A stretch of DNA of 64,000 nucleotides from Deminuibacter sp966424055 (GCA_966424055.1 CBJLMB010000002.1:186001-250000); one strand, 5' to 3'; shown: positions 18,526 through 28,924, counted from the stretch's first letter. Made by a program: numbers and translations. Notes: generated by a model not told the origin, from the letters alone.

Positions 18526-18553
18526 TTTTGCGTTTTTTTATTGTCTAACTTTC
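18526..18553 (+). promoter_or_regulatory. Possible promoter of susC pair 1
   Basis: TTTTG (18526-18530) and TAACTTTC (18546-18553) resemble -33 and -7 boxes with a 15-base gap, 36 bases before ATG 18590. The -7 box has one mismatch and the gap is short. Confidence 0.35.
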
Positions 18554-18589
18554 AACCTTACTTTAAAAAAACAAAATTAACTGCACATC

Positions 18590-21500
18590 ATGAGAAAACT
18601 TATGGCTTTGGCCGTAAGCATCGCCCTGCTGCATATAGGGCATGTGCTTGCGCAATCCACCCGTACTGTTACCGGTACAGTAACAGATGAAAAAGGTAAC
18701 AAACTCTCCAACGTTACCATTGCAGCCTTAGGATCAGAAAGAAAAGTAATTAAATCGGCCTTGACCGATGCGGATGGTCATTTCTCCATTCAGGTACCTG
18801 ACAGAGTAAGAGGACTTCAGTTTTCTTTTGTGGGGTATGAGGAGCAATTTGTGCCGCTTACCGGCGGCAGCAGCGCCTTAACCGTAAAGCTTACTTCCAA
18901 CGCATCCAATTTGTCTGAAATTGTTGTTGTTGGCTATGGCACACAAAGAAGAAAAGAGGTTACAGGAAACATTGCTTCAGTGAAAGGAGCCGCCATCGCT
19001 GATAAACCGGTACAAAGTTTTGATGCTGCATTGGGTGGCAGAGCTGCCGGTGTGCAAATTACAGTGCCTAATGGTGTACTAAACAACCCGCCGGTTTTCA
19101 GGATCAGAGGAACTAACTCAATATCATTGAGTTCGTATCCGCTGATTGTGATTGATGGTGTACCCACTTTTACAGGAGATCTTAGCCAATCCAGCGCTGC
19201 CGCCAATCCCCTGGCCAGCATCAACCCTGCTGATATAGAAAGCATGGATGTGTTGAAAGACGCTGCAGCAACAGCCATCTATGGCAGCCGCGCTGCCAAT
19301 GGAGTAGTAATTATTACTACCAAAAAAGGGAAGCAAGGAAAAGGAAAGGTCACCTATGACGGCTGGGTTGGCTGGACAAAAGCATATCGTTTATGGCATT
19401 TGCTGGATGCTGATCAGTATATGATGATTAAAAATGAAGGCAGAACCAATATGGGCCAAACTCAGGCATTTTTTCCCACCAATGATCCCGATGGTAAGCC
19501 CATCAATACAAAATGGTATGATAATGTTTATCACACTGGGTTTTCGCATGGTCATACAGTTAATCTTTCCGGTGCTAATGAATCAACATCCTATTATCTA
19601 TCAGCTGGTTATACCAAACAGGAAGGCATCATAGTTAAAAATACATTTGAACGCAAAACATTTCGCTTTAATGTAGATCATAAAGTAAGCAGGATTGTTT
19701 CACTTGGAGCAAACCTGAACTACTCAAATGAAATTAATTCAGCACCAACCACTACTGGTTCACTTACCGGTGAAGCTTATAACACCGGGGGATTGGGGCG
19801 TCTGGCCTTAATTCTTCCGCCCAATATCGGGCCTTATAACAACGACGGCAGTTATAACACAGAAGGTGCCGCAATAGGTAGAATGGGTAATAAAGTGGGA
19901 ATGGCCTATCCTAATCCTGCTGCGCTGATAAATAACAGCCATAGCAGCACAGAGAATAATCATATACAAGGTAATCTATACCTGCAGATCAAACCAATAC
20001 AGGATATCACCTTGCGAACAGTGTATGGAGTTGATTATCTGAATTCTGATAATGATAACTTTCGCACTCCGTTAAATGGGGATGGATATCCTGCCGGAGA
20101 AGCAATCAGTACACTTAATAAGTACAAGAGATGGGTATGGACGACCACAGGGCAATACGATCATACTTTCGCAGAAAAACATACACTGAATTTTTTAGCA
20201 GGGACAGAACAACAGTATACCACAACAAAAGGATTTGGTCTGGACAGGCAACAAATCATTGACCCTTTCTTTGACAATATCCAGGGTGCATGGGTTGCCA
20301 ATAATTCAAATAATACTGACGGAAACCTGGGACAGAATTATCTGGTGTCGGTATTCGGTCGCCTGAACTATGATTTTGATAAAAAATATTTTGTTGGGGG
20401 CAGTTTTAGAAGGGACGGGTATTCTGCATTTGCTCCAGGCCGTAAATATGGCAATTTTTGGAGTGCTTCTGCTTCCTGGGATGTTTCGAAAGAACGTTTT
20501 TGGGCAACCAGTGGTATTGGCCGTGTAGTGAATACTTTTAAAATAAGAGGAAGTTATGGTACTGTTGGTAATATTTCAGGTATTGGAGATTTTGCTTCCT
20601 ATTCGCTCTATGGCGCCCGATTGTTCAATGGAGGCGGCTCATTGTATTATAATCAAGCCGGTAATAAAAATCTTACCTGGGAAACCAGTAAGAAAACAGA
20701 TATCGGGTTCCAGTTTGGATTGTTCAAAAATGTTATCACAGGCGAATTTGCCTGGTATAACAATAACATCGATGGCCTGATTATTAATGTGCCCCAGGCC
20801 GGCTCTACCGGGCTTCCAGGGTTGTCTGTACCTCTGAATGCGGGTACTATGTATAACAGAGGTGTTGAAATTACATTGAATGCGACACCATTTAACAAGA
20901 ACAAGTTTTCCTGGAACACATCTTTCAACATTACCTTTAATAAAAATCTGGTGACCACACTTGCACCAGGTTTACCGAATATTAAAACCAATACATCAAG
21001 TCTGGAAGAATCGAACATTACCCTACCCGGATATTCTGTTGGTATGATTTACGTGCTGCGTACAGCTGGTGTTGATCCGGCAACCGGTAAAAGGGTTTTT
21101 GTAAATGCCAGTGGACAGGAGCTGTTATTTGATTTCCCTACACGAACTTATACCTTGAGGAAAGATGGTACTGCCGCAGCTGGGATCGACCCAGGTAAGG
21201 ATAAAGTGCCTTTTGCCAATACCTCACCTAAATACTATGGAGGTTTTGATAATACCTTCCGGTATGGGAATTTTGATTTAAATGTATTAATGACATTTCA
21301 GGGGGGCTTCTATGTATACAATGGAACACAAGCCACCATCAGGGACAATCGTTTCTGGAACAGTTCGACTGATGTACTGAGAAGATGGCAGCATCCTGGT
21401 GATGCAACCGATGTTCCCAAAATCTATTACGGTGATAATATATCTAATGGATCTGCCAATCCTATTTCTGACAATGTTCAGAAAGGCGATTATATCAAGT

Positions 21501-21730
21501 TGAAAAGTGTAACACTGGGTTATGTATTGCCTTCTGTATTGATGCAGAAAGTAGGTATTTCGAATTTCAGGGTATATGTAAGCGCGCAAAACCTTGCTCT
21601 TATTACAAAATATAAAGGTTCTGATCCTGAAATTTCATCAAATGGAAACAGCAACCTGGGGCAGGGTGTTGAAAGAAACTCAGTTGCCAATGGCCGTGTG
21701 CTTACCGTGGGTGTAAACGTAAGTTTTTAA
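18590..21730 (+). CDS. SusC/RagA-family TonB-linked outer-membrane transporter (pair 1)
   Basis: 1046 residues: signal peptide ending LAQ (about 22), carboxypeptidase-D regulatory-like domain (TVTGTVTDEKGNKLSNVTI, about 24-105), the region EIVVVGYGTQRRKEVTG, the plug with IDGVPTF, DIESMDVLKDAAATAIYGSRAANGVVIITTKKG, then the barrel. The end …VGVNVSF is a barrel terminus. No N-terminal STN signalling domain, so no FecI/FecR-type signalling is expected. It imports an oligosaccharide or other large ligand with the SusD partner encoded 18 bases downstream. Its codon choice seems more A/T-rich than that of pair 2, hinting at separate acquisition. Confidence 0.95.
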   Translation: MRKLMALAVSIALLHIGHVLAQSTRTVTGTVTDEKGNKLSNVTIAALGSERKVIKSALTDADGHFSIQVPDRVRGLQFSFVGYEEQFVPLTGGSSALTVKLTSNASNLSEIVVVGYGTQRRKEVTGNIASVKGAAIADKPVQSFDAALGGRAAGVQITVPNGVLNNPPVFRIRGTNSISLSSYPLIVIDGVPTFTGDLSQSSAAANPLASINPADIESMDVLKDAAATAIYGSRAANGVVIITTKKGKQGKGKVTYDGWVGWTKAYRLWHLLDADQYMMIKNEGRTNMGQTQAFFPTNDPDGKPINTKWYDNVYHTGFSHGHTVNLSGANESTSYYLSAGYTKQEGIIVKNTFERKTFRFNVDHKVSRIVSLGANLNYSNEINSAPTTTGSLTGEAYNTGGLGRLALILPPNIGPYNNDGSYNTEGAAIGRMGNKVGMAYPNPAALINNSHSSTENNHIQGNLYLQIKPIQDITLRTVYGVDYLNSDNDNFRTPLNGDGYPAGEAISTLNKYKRWVWTTTGQYDHTFAEKHTLNFLAGTEQQYTTTKGFGLDRQQIIDPFFDNIQGAWVANNSNNTDGNLGQNYLVSVFGRLNYDFDKKYFVGGSFRRDGYSAFAPGRKYGNFWSASASWDVSKERFWATSGIGRVVNTFKIRGSYGTVGNISGIGDFASYSLYGARLFNGGGSLYYNQAGNKNLTWETSKKTDIGFQFGLFKNVITGEFAWYNNNIDGLIINVPQAGSTGLPGLSVPLNAGTMYNRGVEITLNATPFNKNKFSWNTSFNITFNKNLVTTLAPGLPNIKTNTSSLEESNITLPGYSVGMIYVLRTAGVDPATGKRVFVNASGQELLFDFPTRTYTLRKDGTAAAGIDPGKDKVPFANTSPKYYGGFDNTFRYGNFDLNVLMTFQGGFYVYNGTQATIRDNRFWNSSTDVLRRWQHPGDATDVPKIYYGDNISNGSANPISDNVQKGDYIKLKSVTLGYVLPSVLMQKVGISNFRVYVSAQNLALITKYKGSDPEISSNGNSNLGQGVERNSVANGRVLTVGVNVSF

Positions 21731-21748
21731 TGATTAAAACGTCTTAAA

Positions 21749-23206
21749 ATGAAATCAACAATAAAACTAAGCATGTATTTACTGGCTGTTGTGTTGCTTG
21801 TGTTTACAATGAATGCATGCCAGAAAGACAAGCTGAATCCGTCTTCCAGTACTTCTCTTCCCGACGATCAAGTGTTTATTAATAAAGACAGGATTGCCAA
21901 TCAGGTCAATGGTTTATATGGTGCGCTTAAATCCGGAGACTTACTGGGTGGCCGCTATTTAATTTACAATGATATACGCGGTGAAAATTTTATAAATGAA
22001 AACGGTAATGGTGTTACAGGTCTCCTGGTTTGGAATTTTACAGTAACTGGTGGTGATACTTATGTAAATCGTACATGGAATGCAGCATACTCCGCAATAA
22101 ACCAGGTAAATGTATTCCTGGATGGTATGCAAACAAAAGGCAACGCAGTTGTTGGGGATGCGCTTGCCAAACAGTACGAAGGTGAAGCGAAGTTTGTACG
22201 CGCGGTTGCCTACTATTGCTTGATGCAGTTGTATGCTCCTCCGTATAACGGAACCGGTACTGCCAAAGCGCTACCGTTAAGATTAACTCCTATCAGGGAA
22301 ATTGGCCATAATGATCTGGCACGTAGCAATGTTGCTGAGGTGTATACACAAATACTTAAAGATTTAGATGACGCAGAAGCCAAATTACCTCTTGATTATA
22401 ATGACGCAGCGCTTAATACAACGCATGCCCATCGTAATACAGCTATTGCACTTAAAACAAGGGTGTATTTAAGTATCGGATTTTACCCGAATGTTATAAC
22501 AGAAGCCAATAAGATTGTTTCTGCAAGCGCACCATTTAAGGCTACATCTGGTGTGGCGAATACTTTACAGAGTGATATCACGACCGTTTTTGCCAGTCCA
22601 TATTCAACTAAAGAATCAATTTTTTCAATGCCATTCACCAGCGTAAGCGAGCAGCCTGGAACCCAAAATCAGCTGGGGTATTATTACCTTTCAGCAGCTG
22701 CCGGCGGTAACGGAGAATACTCATTGAATGCCGCTGGTATTATCAGCGATAAATCATGGACATCTGCAGATAAACGGTGGTCTTTTGTAACGAAGAATGC
22801 TGGTGGCACCTCTTGGCTACGGAAGTATCCGGGAGGGTCGCCTTATGTAGAATGGGTGCCGGTACTGCGTTATTCAGAAGTATTGCTCAACCTTGCCGAA
22901 GCAAGAGCAAAAACTACCAATACAGTTGACCCTCAGGCCGTTGCCTTATTAAATGCGGTTCGCCACCGGTCAGACGAAACCACAACGTATACAGTAGTCA
23001 GCTTTTCATCGGCAACAGATTTAATCAACGCTATATTGAAAGAACGGCAAATTGAATTTCTGGGCGAAGGCATGAGAAGCCCGGATATTATGCGCCTTGG
23101 TTTAAATTTCCCTGCCAAAGGCAGTGTGAAAACGGTAGCTCCGGCAGATCCTGGCTATATATTTCCGGCACCTACCAGCGAAACCCAGTACAATAGTTTA
23201 TGGTAG
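21749..23206 (+). CDS. SusD/RagB-family surface lipoprotein (pair 1)
   Basis: 485 residues. Lipoprotein signal with lipobox MNAC, lipidated Cys24. The SusD TPR-like helices carry EGEAKFVRAVAYYCLMQLYA, a hallmark of the family, and the C-terminal part has EWVPVLRYSEVLLNLAEARA and ILKERQIEFLGEGMRSPDIMRLG. The protein forms the lid of the SusC transporter and captures ligand at the cell surface. Co-transcribed with susC 1. The hairpin at 23245-23288 follows. Confidence 0.95.
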   Translation: MKSTIKLSMYLLAVVLLVFTMNACQKDKLNPSSSTSLPDDQVFINKDRIANQVNGLYGALKSGDLLGGRYLIYNDIRGENFINENGNGVTGLLVWNFTVTGGDTYVNRTWNAAYSAINQVNVFLDGMQTKGNAVVGDALAKQYEGEAKFVRAVAYYCLMQLYAPPYNGTGTAKALPLRLTPIREIGHNDLARSNVAEVYTQILKDLDDAEAKLPLDYNDAALNTTHAHRNTAIALKTRVYLSIGFYPNVITEANKIVSASAPFKATSGVANTLQSDITTVFASPYSTKESIFSMPFTSVSEQPGTQNQLGYYYLSAAAGGNGEYSLNAAGIISDKSWTSADKRWSFVTKNAGGTSWLRKYPGGSPYVEWVPVLRYSEVLLNLAEARAKTTNTVDPQAVALLNAVRHRSDETTTYTVVSFSSATDLINAILKERQIEFLGEGMRSPDIMRLGLNFPAKGSVKTVAPADPGYIFPAPTSETQYNSLW

Positions 23207-23244
23207 CGCTAATGCGATCATTTTGACCACATGCTTTGTGAACA

Positions 23245-23288
23245 AGAGGGTGTCTCAAAAGTAAAAATGAGACACCCTCTCTATTTTT
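23245..23288 (+). terminator. Terminator after SusC/SusD pair 1
   Basis: A 13-bp perfect stem (23245-23257 with 23268-23280) with a 10-base loop, then CTATTTTTT. The GTGTCTCA/TGAGACAC core is also found in terminal repeats of some insertion sequences, but no transposase or second copy is present here, so a terminator is the simpler reading. Confidence 0.8.
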
Positions 23289-23360
23289 TACATAGTATGG
23301 AATAATATAATGTATTGATGGAAAGTTGCTCTTATTTCCCATCTTTTACCATATAATGCC

Positions 23361-23434
23361 TTTTGCAATATTTTAACTATATTGCGAGCTATATCGGTAC
23401 TTATTCACGAGAAAACTGACATGTATGTGCATCA
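23361..23434 (+). promoter_or_regulatory. Conserved leader/promoter element upstream of susC pair 2
   Basis: TTTTGCAATATTTTAACTATATTGCGAG-type sequence (23361-23388) is followed by GAGAAAACT (23410-23418) and TATGTGCA (23424-23431). The same order of blocks is found at 28506-28577 before susC pair 3. In both, a TTG is separated by 12 bases from a TAnnTT box (TATATTGC here). The rest of the 465-base gap up to ATG 23672 shows no gene. Confidence 0.5.
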
Positions 23435-23671
23435 ACTATCTTAACCCTGCTTTAGCCCGCGGGCTTACCCTCATTTATTACCATAGGCATAAACCGCCAA
23501 AAATTTTCCTTTGCTAGTCATCTAGCCGCCGTCGCGCTTCTCCATTGTATCACAAATGCCTGTATAATGTTGCATTGGTTGTTATGTAATGCGTTGCATT
23601 AATATACCACCTCTGTTGTAACCGGCATGCTGATACTCTTGTATACATTTATTTAAACCAAAAACCGTAGT

Positions 23672-26600
23672 ATGAGAAAACTACTATTACTCATGTGCAT
23701 GTGCCTGTGCATCGCATCAAGCTGGGCGCAAAACCGCACCGTTACCGGTAAAGTAACGGATGACAAAGGTAATCCGTTACCCAATGTTTCTGTTCTTATA
23801 AAAGGTTCCACCAAAGGAACAACTACTGATGCAGATGGAAATTTTTCCATCACCGTACCTTCCGGCAGTGCAACATTAGCGTTCTCCTCTGTCGGCTTTA
23901 CCGCGCAGAATGTATCCGTTAATGGAAAATCGTCGCTGGCTGTTTCACTCGCTCCTGACAACAAAACCCTGGATGAGGTAGTGGTGGTAGCCTATGGTCA
24001 GCAGCAGAAAAAAGCCCTGACCGGCTCTGTAAGTATTGTTAGCGCCGATAAAATTGAGCGCCAGCAGGTAGTATCTGCAGGTCAGGCTTTACAGGGGCTT
24101 GCTCCCGGTGTACTGGTGATAAACAGCACGGGACAGCCTGGTGAAAACCCCACGATCAGGATCAGGGGTATTGGTTCTACCAATGCCAGTGCCGATCCGC
24201 TGATCGTTGTGGATGGCGTGCCTTATTATGGCAACTTAAATTCACTGAACCCGAACGATCTTGAAACAATGAACGTGCTGAAAGATGCAACAGCCACTTC
24301 TTTGTATGGTTCAAGGGCCGCCAATGGTGTAATCCTGATCACCACCAAAAAAGGAAAAAAAGGCAAAGAGGCCGCCATCAATGCTTATGGCTCTTATGGA
24401 CATTCTTCCAGGGCTACAAAAGAGTATCCTTTTGTTTCATCACAGCAATTCCTGGAACTTGCCTGGGAAGCACAACGCAATTTTGCTATCGACAACAATA
24501 TCACCAATCCCGCCCAGTATGCGACCGATAATCTGATAACAGGTGTAAATGGTTTAATGTACAACCCTTATAATGTTGACAAACCCATTGGCACCGACGG
24601 TAAACTGGTTGCCGGCGCCAAAGAGCTCTGGAATACTGACTGGTCAAAAGAAGTAGCCAACAATACCATCGGCCGTAAAAATGTAGGGGTGAGCATTTCC
24701 GGCGCTTCTGATATTTTCCGGTATTTCCTGTCTGCCGATTATCTTAACCAGGATGGTTATGTGATCAAATCAAACTTTAAAAGGATCACCACCAGGTTCA
24801 ATGGCGATGCCAACCTGCGTAAATGGCTGAATGTGGGGTTGAATGTTTCTGTGGCTTCTTCTAACCAGAACTACCCAACCCAGTCGGGTTCTGCCTTCAG
24901 AAATGCGGTACAGTTCGGAAGGATCATGTCGTCTATTTACCCACTGTATATGCATGACGATGCCGGTAACCTGATACTGGATGCCAAAGGACAGCCCCAG
25001 TACGATTATGGTTCCAATATCGACGGAAGAAAACAAAATGTAAACCGTCCTGTTGCCAATGGAAGCAATGCGGTTGGTATCCAGATGCTGGATAAAAATC
25101 TTTACGACAGGCTGCAAACTTCATTGAATACTTATGGAGAAGTGAAGTTTACCGATTTCCTGAAATTTAAATCCACTTTTGGTATAGACAGGTACACATT
25201 CGATAACAGTCTTTATAACAACCCCCTGTTTGGCGACGCTGTTGCCGTAAACGGCCGTGTTGGTAAGGAAAGAGATAATACTACTTCCTGGACATGGAAC
25301 AACATGCTGAGCTATCAGCAAACGTTCGGCAAGCACACACTGGGTGCTATGGCCAGCTATGAAGCGTTCAACTACAACTACAAATACCTGCAGGCGCAGA
25401 AAACCGGTTTCCCCGTACCTGGGCTTACTGAGCTGGGTGCCGGCGCCAACTACGAAAACGCCAACTCCTATACCAATAAAGAAACCATGCTCAGCTACCT
25501 GGGCCGTATCACCTATAACTACGCAAACAAATACTTCCTGGAAGGAACGATCAGGCGTGATGGTTCATCAAGGTTTGCACCTTCTAAAAGATGGGGAACA
25601 TTTTATGCGGTAGGTGCATCCTGGGATATCAGCGGTGAGCAGTTCATGAAATCGTTAACTTTCGTAGACCTGCTGAAACTGCGGGCTTCTTATGGTGAAG
25701 TGGGTAACAACGCACTGCTGGATAATTCCGGTGATCCGGCCTATTTCCCTTATATGAGCTCTTATGTTACCGGCTTTAATGATATCAACTTCTCTGGTGT
25801 ATATATTCCAAACTTCGCCGATCCTAACATTACCTGGGAAAAACTGGGAACCTATAACTTCGGCCTTGACTTCTCTTTGTTCAAAGGCAGGCTGAGCGGT
25901 TCAATCGATTATTTCAGCAAAAATACTTTTGACCTGCTGGGTAGTATTGTGCTGCCACCCTCTACGGGTATTTCTGGTGGTATCAACTCTAACATCGGTA
26001 AAATCAAAAACACCGGTATTGAGCTGAACCTGAACAGCCGCAACATTGTAAGGAAGAACTTTACATGGGAAACCAACTTTAACTTCGGTACAGTAAAAAA
26101 CCGGATTGTTAAACAATCACAACCATTTGTAATTGACGGTTCCTACAGAAGGCAGGTAGGTGTAAGCCTGAACACTTTCTTTATTTATGAATGGGCTGGT
26201 GTTGATCCCAAAACAGGTGCTCCGCAGTGGTATGCTGATGAGCGTGATGCCAGCGGCAACCTGACCGGTAAAAAAGTGATTGTGAATGCTATCTCCAAAG
26301 CAACCCGTTATGAAATGGGTTCTGCCCTGCCGAAAATCACTGGTGGTTTGGGCAACAATTTCAGGTATAAAGAATTTGATTTCTCTTTCCTGATCAATTT
26401 TGCTTTTGGTGGTAAAATACTCGACCAGGATTATATCGCCCTGATGTCAGGAACGCTCACCACCGGTAATCAACAGGATGCAGACATCCTGAAAAGGTGG
26501 CAGAAACCCGGCGATATTACAGATGTACCCCGTTTAACTATTGGGCAAACCGATTATGCCAACCCTTCTACCAGGCAGCTGGTTAGTGGCGACTATGCCC

Positions 26601-26821
26601 GTTTGAGAAACGTTACGCTGGGGTATACATTGCCCGGTACCATTGTAGGAAAACAGGATGTGATAAAATCATTAAGGGTTTATGTGCAGCTGGACAATTA
26701 TATCACCTGGAAAAAAGCCAATATCAAAGGCCTTGATCCCGAAGTGAGCCTGAATGGTCAAACAGGACAGCGGTCTACGCCATTTAAAACAGCATCTGTT
26801 GGATTGACAGTTGGATTTTAA
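23672..26821 (+). CDS. SusC/RagA-family TonB-linked outer-membrane transporter (pair 2)
   Basis: 1049 residues. Signal peptide MRKLLLLMCMCLCIASSWAQ; regulatory domain (TVTGKVTDDKGNPLPNVSVLIKG…GTTTDADGNFSITVP, about 23-105); EVVVVAYGQQQKKALTG; plug with VVDGVPYYGNLNSLNPNDLETMNVLKDATATSLYGSRAANGVI; barrel ending TASVGLTVGF. It shares the first dozen codons almost base for base with susC of pair 3, pointing to recent signal-peptide exchange or duplication. The partner susD starts 11 bases downstream. Substrate unknown: no glycoside hydrolase, peptidase or sulfatase lies nearby. Confidence 0.95.
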   Translation: MRKLLLLMCMCLCIASSWAQNRTVTGKVTDDKGNPLPNVSVLIKGSTKGTTTDADGNFSITVPSGSATLAFSSVGFTAQNVSVNGKSSLAVSLAPDNKTLDEVVVVAYGQQQKKALTGSVSIVSADKIERQQVVSAGQALQGLAPGVLVINSTGQPGENPTIRIRGIGSTNASADPLIVVDGVPYYGNLNSLNPNDLETMNVLKDATATSLYGSRAANGVILITTKKGKKGKEAAINAYGSYGHSSRATKEYPFVSSQQFLELAWEAQRNFAIDNNITNPAQYATDNLITGVNGLMYNPYNVDKPIGTDGKLVAGAKELWNTDWSKEVANNTIGRKNVGVSISGASDIFRYFLSADYLNQDGYVIKSNFKRITTRFNGDANLRKWLNVGLNVSVASSNQNYPTQSGSAFRNAVQFGRIMSSIYPLYMHDDAGNLILDAKGQPQYDYGSNIDGRKQNVNRPVANGSNAVGIQMLDKNLYDRLQTSLNTYGEVKFTDFLKFKSTFGIDRYTFDNSLYNNPLFGDAVAVNGRVGKERDNTTSWTWNNMLSYQQTFGKHTLGAMASYEAFNYNYKYLQAQKTGFPVPGLTELGAGANYENANSYTNKETMLSYLGRITYNYANKYFLEGTIRRDGSSRFAPSKRWGTFYAVGASWDISGEQFMKSLTFVDLLKLRASYGEVGNNALLDNSGDPAYFPYMSSYVTGFNDINFSGVYIPNFADPNITWEKLGTYNFGLDFSLFKGRLSGSIDYFSKNTFDLLGSIVLPPSTGISGGINSNIGKIKNTGIELNLNSRNIVRKNFTWETNFNFGTVKNRIVKQSQPFVIDGSYRRQVGVSLNTFFIYEWAGVDPKTGAPQWYADERDASGNLTGKKVIVNAISKATRYEMGSALPKITGGLGNNFRYKEFDFSFLINFAFGGKILDQDYIALMSGTLTTGNQQDADILKRWQKPGDITDVPRLTIGQTDYANPSTRQLVSGDYARLRNVTLGYTLPGTIVGKQDVIKSLRVYVQLDNYITWKKANIKGLDPEVSLNGQTGQRSTPFKTASVGLTVGF

Positions 26822-26832
26822 TTCAAAAAAAA

Positions 26833-28284
26833 ATGATTATGAAAAATAAACTGATAGCTAATATATTTTACTGCACAGTTATCGGGGCATCTACCATGTT
26901 TGCCGGTTGCAGTAAAAGCTTTTTAAACGACCCGCAACCCAGTTCTGCACTGGGGCCTGGCGATATTTACACAAGCGACCAGGGTGTACGGGCTTATTTT
27001 AACGGGATATACAGCTATCTCCGTACACAATACGGTGGTAACGGTACCATTGGTGGCTCAACCGACGCCTGGGGTATTGTTTCCGTGAACCTGGCCAGGG
27101 AAGCAAAAGGAGTAGATGTGCCATTAAATGGCAATTGGTATGGTTTCGATTACCAGCAGGCTAACAGGGAGCCCACATTCAGGAGAACAGTATTCACCTG
27201 GCGTTTTTTCTATGAGCTCATCAACCAGGTCAATAACCTGATCGATGGCGTACAGAAATCAACAGCACTGGTACCTGCATCCAAAGCTGCATTCCTGGCT
27301 GAAGGAAAAGCGTTCCGCGCCTGGTGTTATTTTGAGCTGGTAAGAGAGTTCTGTCATGCTTATGCCGAAAACCCCAATGGCCCGGGCATACCTATTTATA
27401 CTGAACCAACAACGGCTTCCACACCCGGTAAACCCAGGGGGAAAATTTCTGATGTGTACACCTTCATTCTTAAAGACCTGAACGATGCAGTAGGCAGTAT
27501 CCCTACCGCCAGGCAGATGAAGGATGTGATCAACCAGACTGTAGTAAATGGCTTGCTGGCCAGGGTATACCTGGAAACAGGCGACTGGAATAATGCCAGC
27601 AAATTTGCACAGGCTGCCAGAGCCGGATATGCCCTGAATGCGGCAGATTACAACACACCGATGACCGATATTACCAAACCGGAAGTCATGTGGGGTTTCC
27701 CGCAGTCGTCTGACCAGAGTATTTACTATGGCAGCCCTTCTGCTTTCTGGTCTGCATCAGGTGCGTACAACAATTTCTTCATCGATTCTACTTTTGTTCC
27801 ACGGTTCAAGGCTACAGATATCAGGAGTAAAACATTCTACCAAACCAGCTTCACCGATTTCAGGAAATGGAGAACCAATAAATTTGGTACCAAACTGAAC
27901 TTCACCGATAATATCGTGATGATGCGTGTGGCTGAGATGTACCTGATTGAAGCAGAAGCCAAGGCCCGCCTGAACGATCCGGGTGCAGGTGATGTACTGC
28001 TTCAGTTGCAGAAAAACCGTGACCCCCAGGCCGTGGCATCAGGTAATACCGGCACTGCACTGATCAATGAAATACTGCTTGAAAGAAGAAAAGAGCTGTA
28101 CGGGGAAATTGGTGTAAGCTTCCTCGATGTTAAACGTTGCCAGCTCCCGCTGCAAAGAGGTGTAGGGCATGTTGTTGCCTACCGGTTCAATTTCCCGGCA
28201 AACGACAACAGGCTGACATTAAAGATCCCGCAAACGGAGTTTGATGCCAATACAAGCTTGACAACAGCTGACCAGAACCCATAG
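26833..28284 (+). CDS. SusD/RagB-family surface lipoprotein (pair 2)
   Basis: 483 residues counted from ATG 26833; a second ATG two codons later (26839) is equally likely. Lipobox FAGC gives lipidated Cys26. Family features: TSDQGVRAYFNGIYSYLR, KAAFLAEGKAFRAWCYFELVREF, NIVMMRVAEMYLIEAEAKARL and EILLERRKELYGEIGVSFLDVKR. It is the ligand-binding lid of the SusC protein encoded just upstream. Strong terminator downstream. Confidence 0.95.
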   Translation: MIMKNKLIANIFYCTVIGASTMFAGCSKSFLNDPQPSSALGPGDIYTSDQGVRAYFNGIYSYLRTQYGGNGTIGGSTDAWGIVSVNLAREAKGVDVPLNGNWYGFDYQQANREPTFRRTVFTWRFFYELINQVNNLIDGVQKSTALVPASKAAFLAEGKAFRAWCYFELVREFCHAYAENPNGPGIPIYTEPTTASTPGKPRGKISDVYTFILKDLNDAVGSIPTARQMKDVINQTVVNGLLARVYLETGDWNNASKFAQAARAGYALNAADYNTPMTDITKPEVMWGFPQSSDQSIYYGSPSAFWSASGAYNNFFIDSTFVPRFKATDIRSKTFYQTSFTDFRKWRTNKFGTKLNFTDNIVMMRVAEMYLIEAEAKARLNDPGAGDVLLQLQKNRDPQAVASGNTGTALINEILLERRKELYGEIGVSFLDVKRCQLPLQRGVGHVVAYRFNFPANDNRLTLKIPQTEFDANTSLTTADQNP

Positions 28285-28309
28285 AGGATACCGTGCTGAA
28301 ATATTCAAT

Positions 28310-28346
28310 AAAGGCTGTCGTGTAAACGACAGCCTTTATTTTTTTT
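28310..28346 (+). terminator. Terminator after SusC/SusD pair 2
   Basis: A 12-bp perfect stem (28310-28321 with 28326-28337), GTAA tetraloop, then a T-rich tract. Confidence 0.92.
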
Positions 28347-28505
28347 CCGGATACCGGGATTTATCATGTAAGAAAAGGTTTTGCCCACAAACGCAATTAT
28401 CCACTGATTATCATAATAAAAAGAAACCAAAATTCCCGTAACAGGCTTTTTTCACAGTAACAGGAATGCCGAACACGTAAAATGCCAGTTTAAATCTTTA
28501 TTAAA

Positions 28506-28577
28506 TTTGCAAATAATTAACTATCTTTCGCGCCACATGACATGATCCTGACAAGAAAACTATTTTTATGTGCACCA
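28506..28577 (+). promoter_or_regulatory. Conserved leader/promoter element upstream of susC pair 3
   Basis: TTTGC (28506-28510), TTAACTATCTTTCGCG (28518-28533), AAGAAAACT (28553-28561) and TATGTGCACCAA (28567-28578) repeat, in the same order and at similar spacing, the element before susC pair 2. The -33-like TTTG and the TATCTTTC box are again 12 bases apart. The element lies about 600 bases before ATG 29104; the 720-base leader holds nothing else convincing except a 38-codon ORF. Confidence 0.5.
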
Positions 28578-28924
28578 AAAAACATTTTCAATCCTTTAGG
28601 GATAGCTTATATCCCGGACTTATTCGTTTTTACCAAAACAGTCGTTTACCCAAATCTGATTCCGTCAAACAAATACCGTAACCAATTTTTGCCTGATTAA
28701 TTTTTCAATAACCCGCACCCTCTGCATACCTAGCACAATCAGGCAACATGAGAAACCATTGGTGAATGGAAAACATACATATACACCGCAAAAGCGCCAT
28801 ACAGCCTTTTGGTTATTCTTTAATGTGTACAGCAACGGATAAATTTTAAAGATAAAAGAATTTCCATTCTTTCGTATTTATTATTATTTTAATACGAAAG
28901 TTGATAACCTATAAATGTGCTACT

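Noticed and set aside
23245..23288. Hairpin with GTGTCTCA core as an insertion-sequence end
   Set aside because: No transposase, no second end and no target-site duplication; a terminator explains it.
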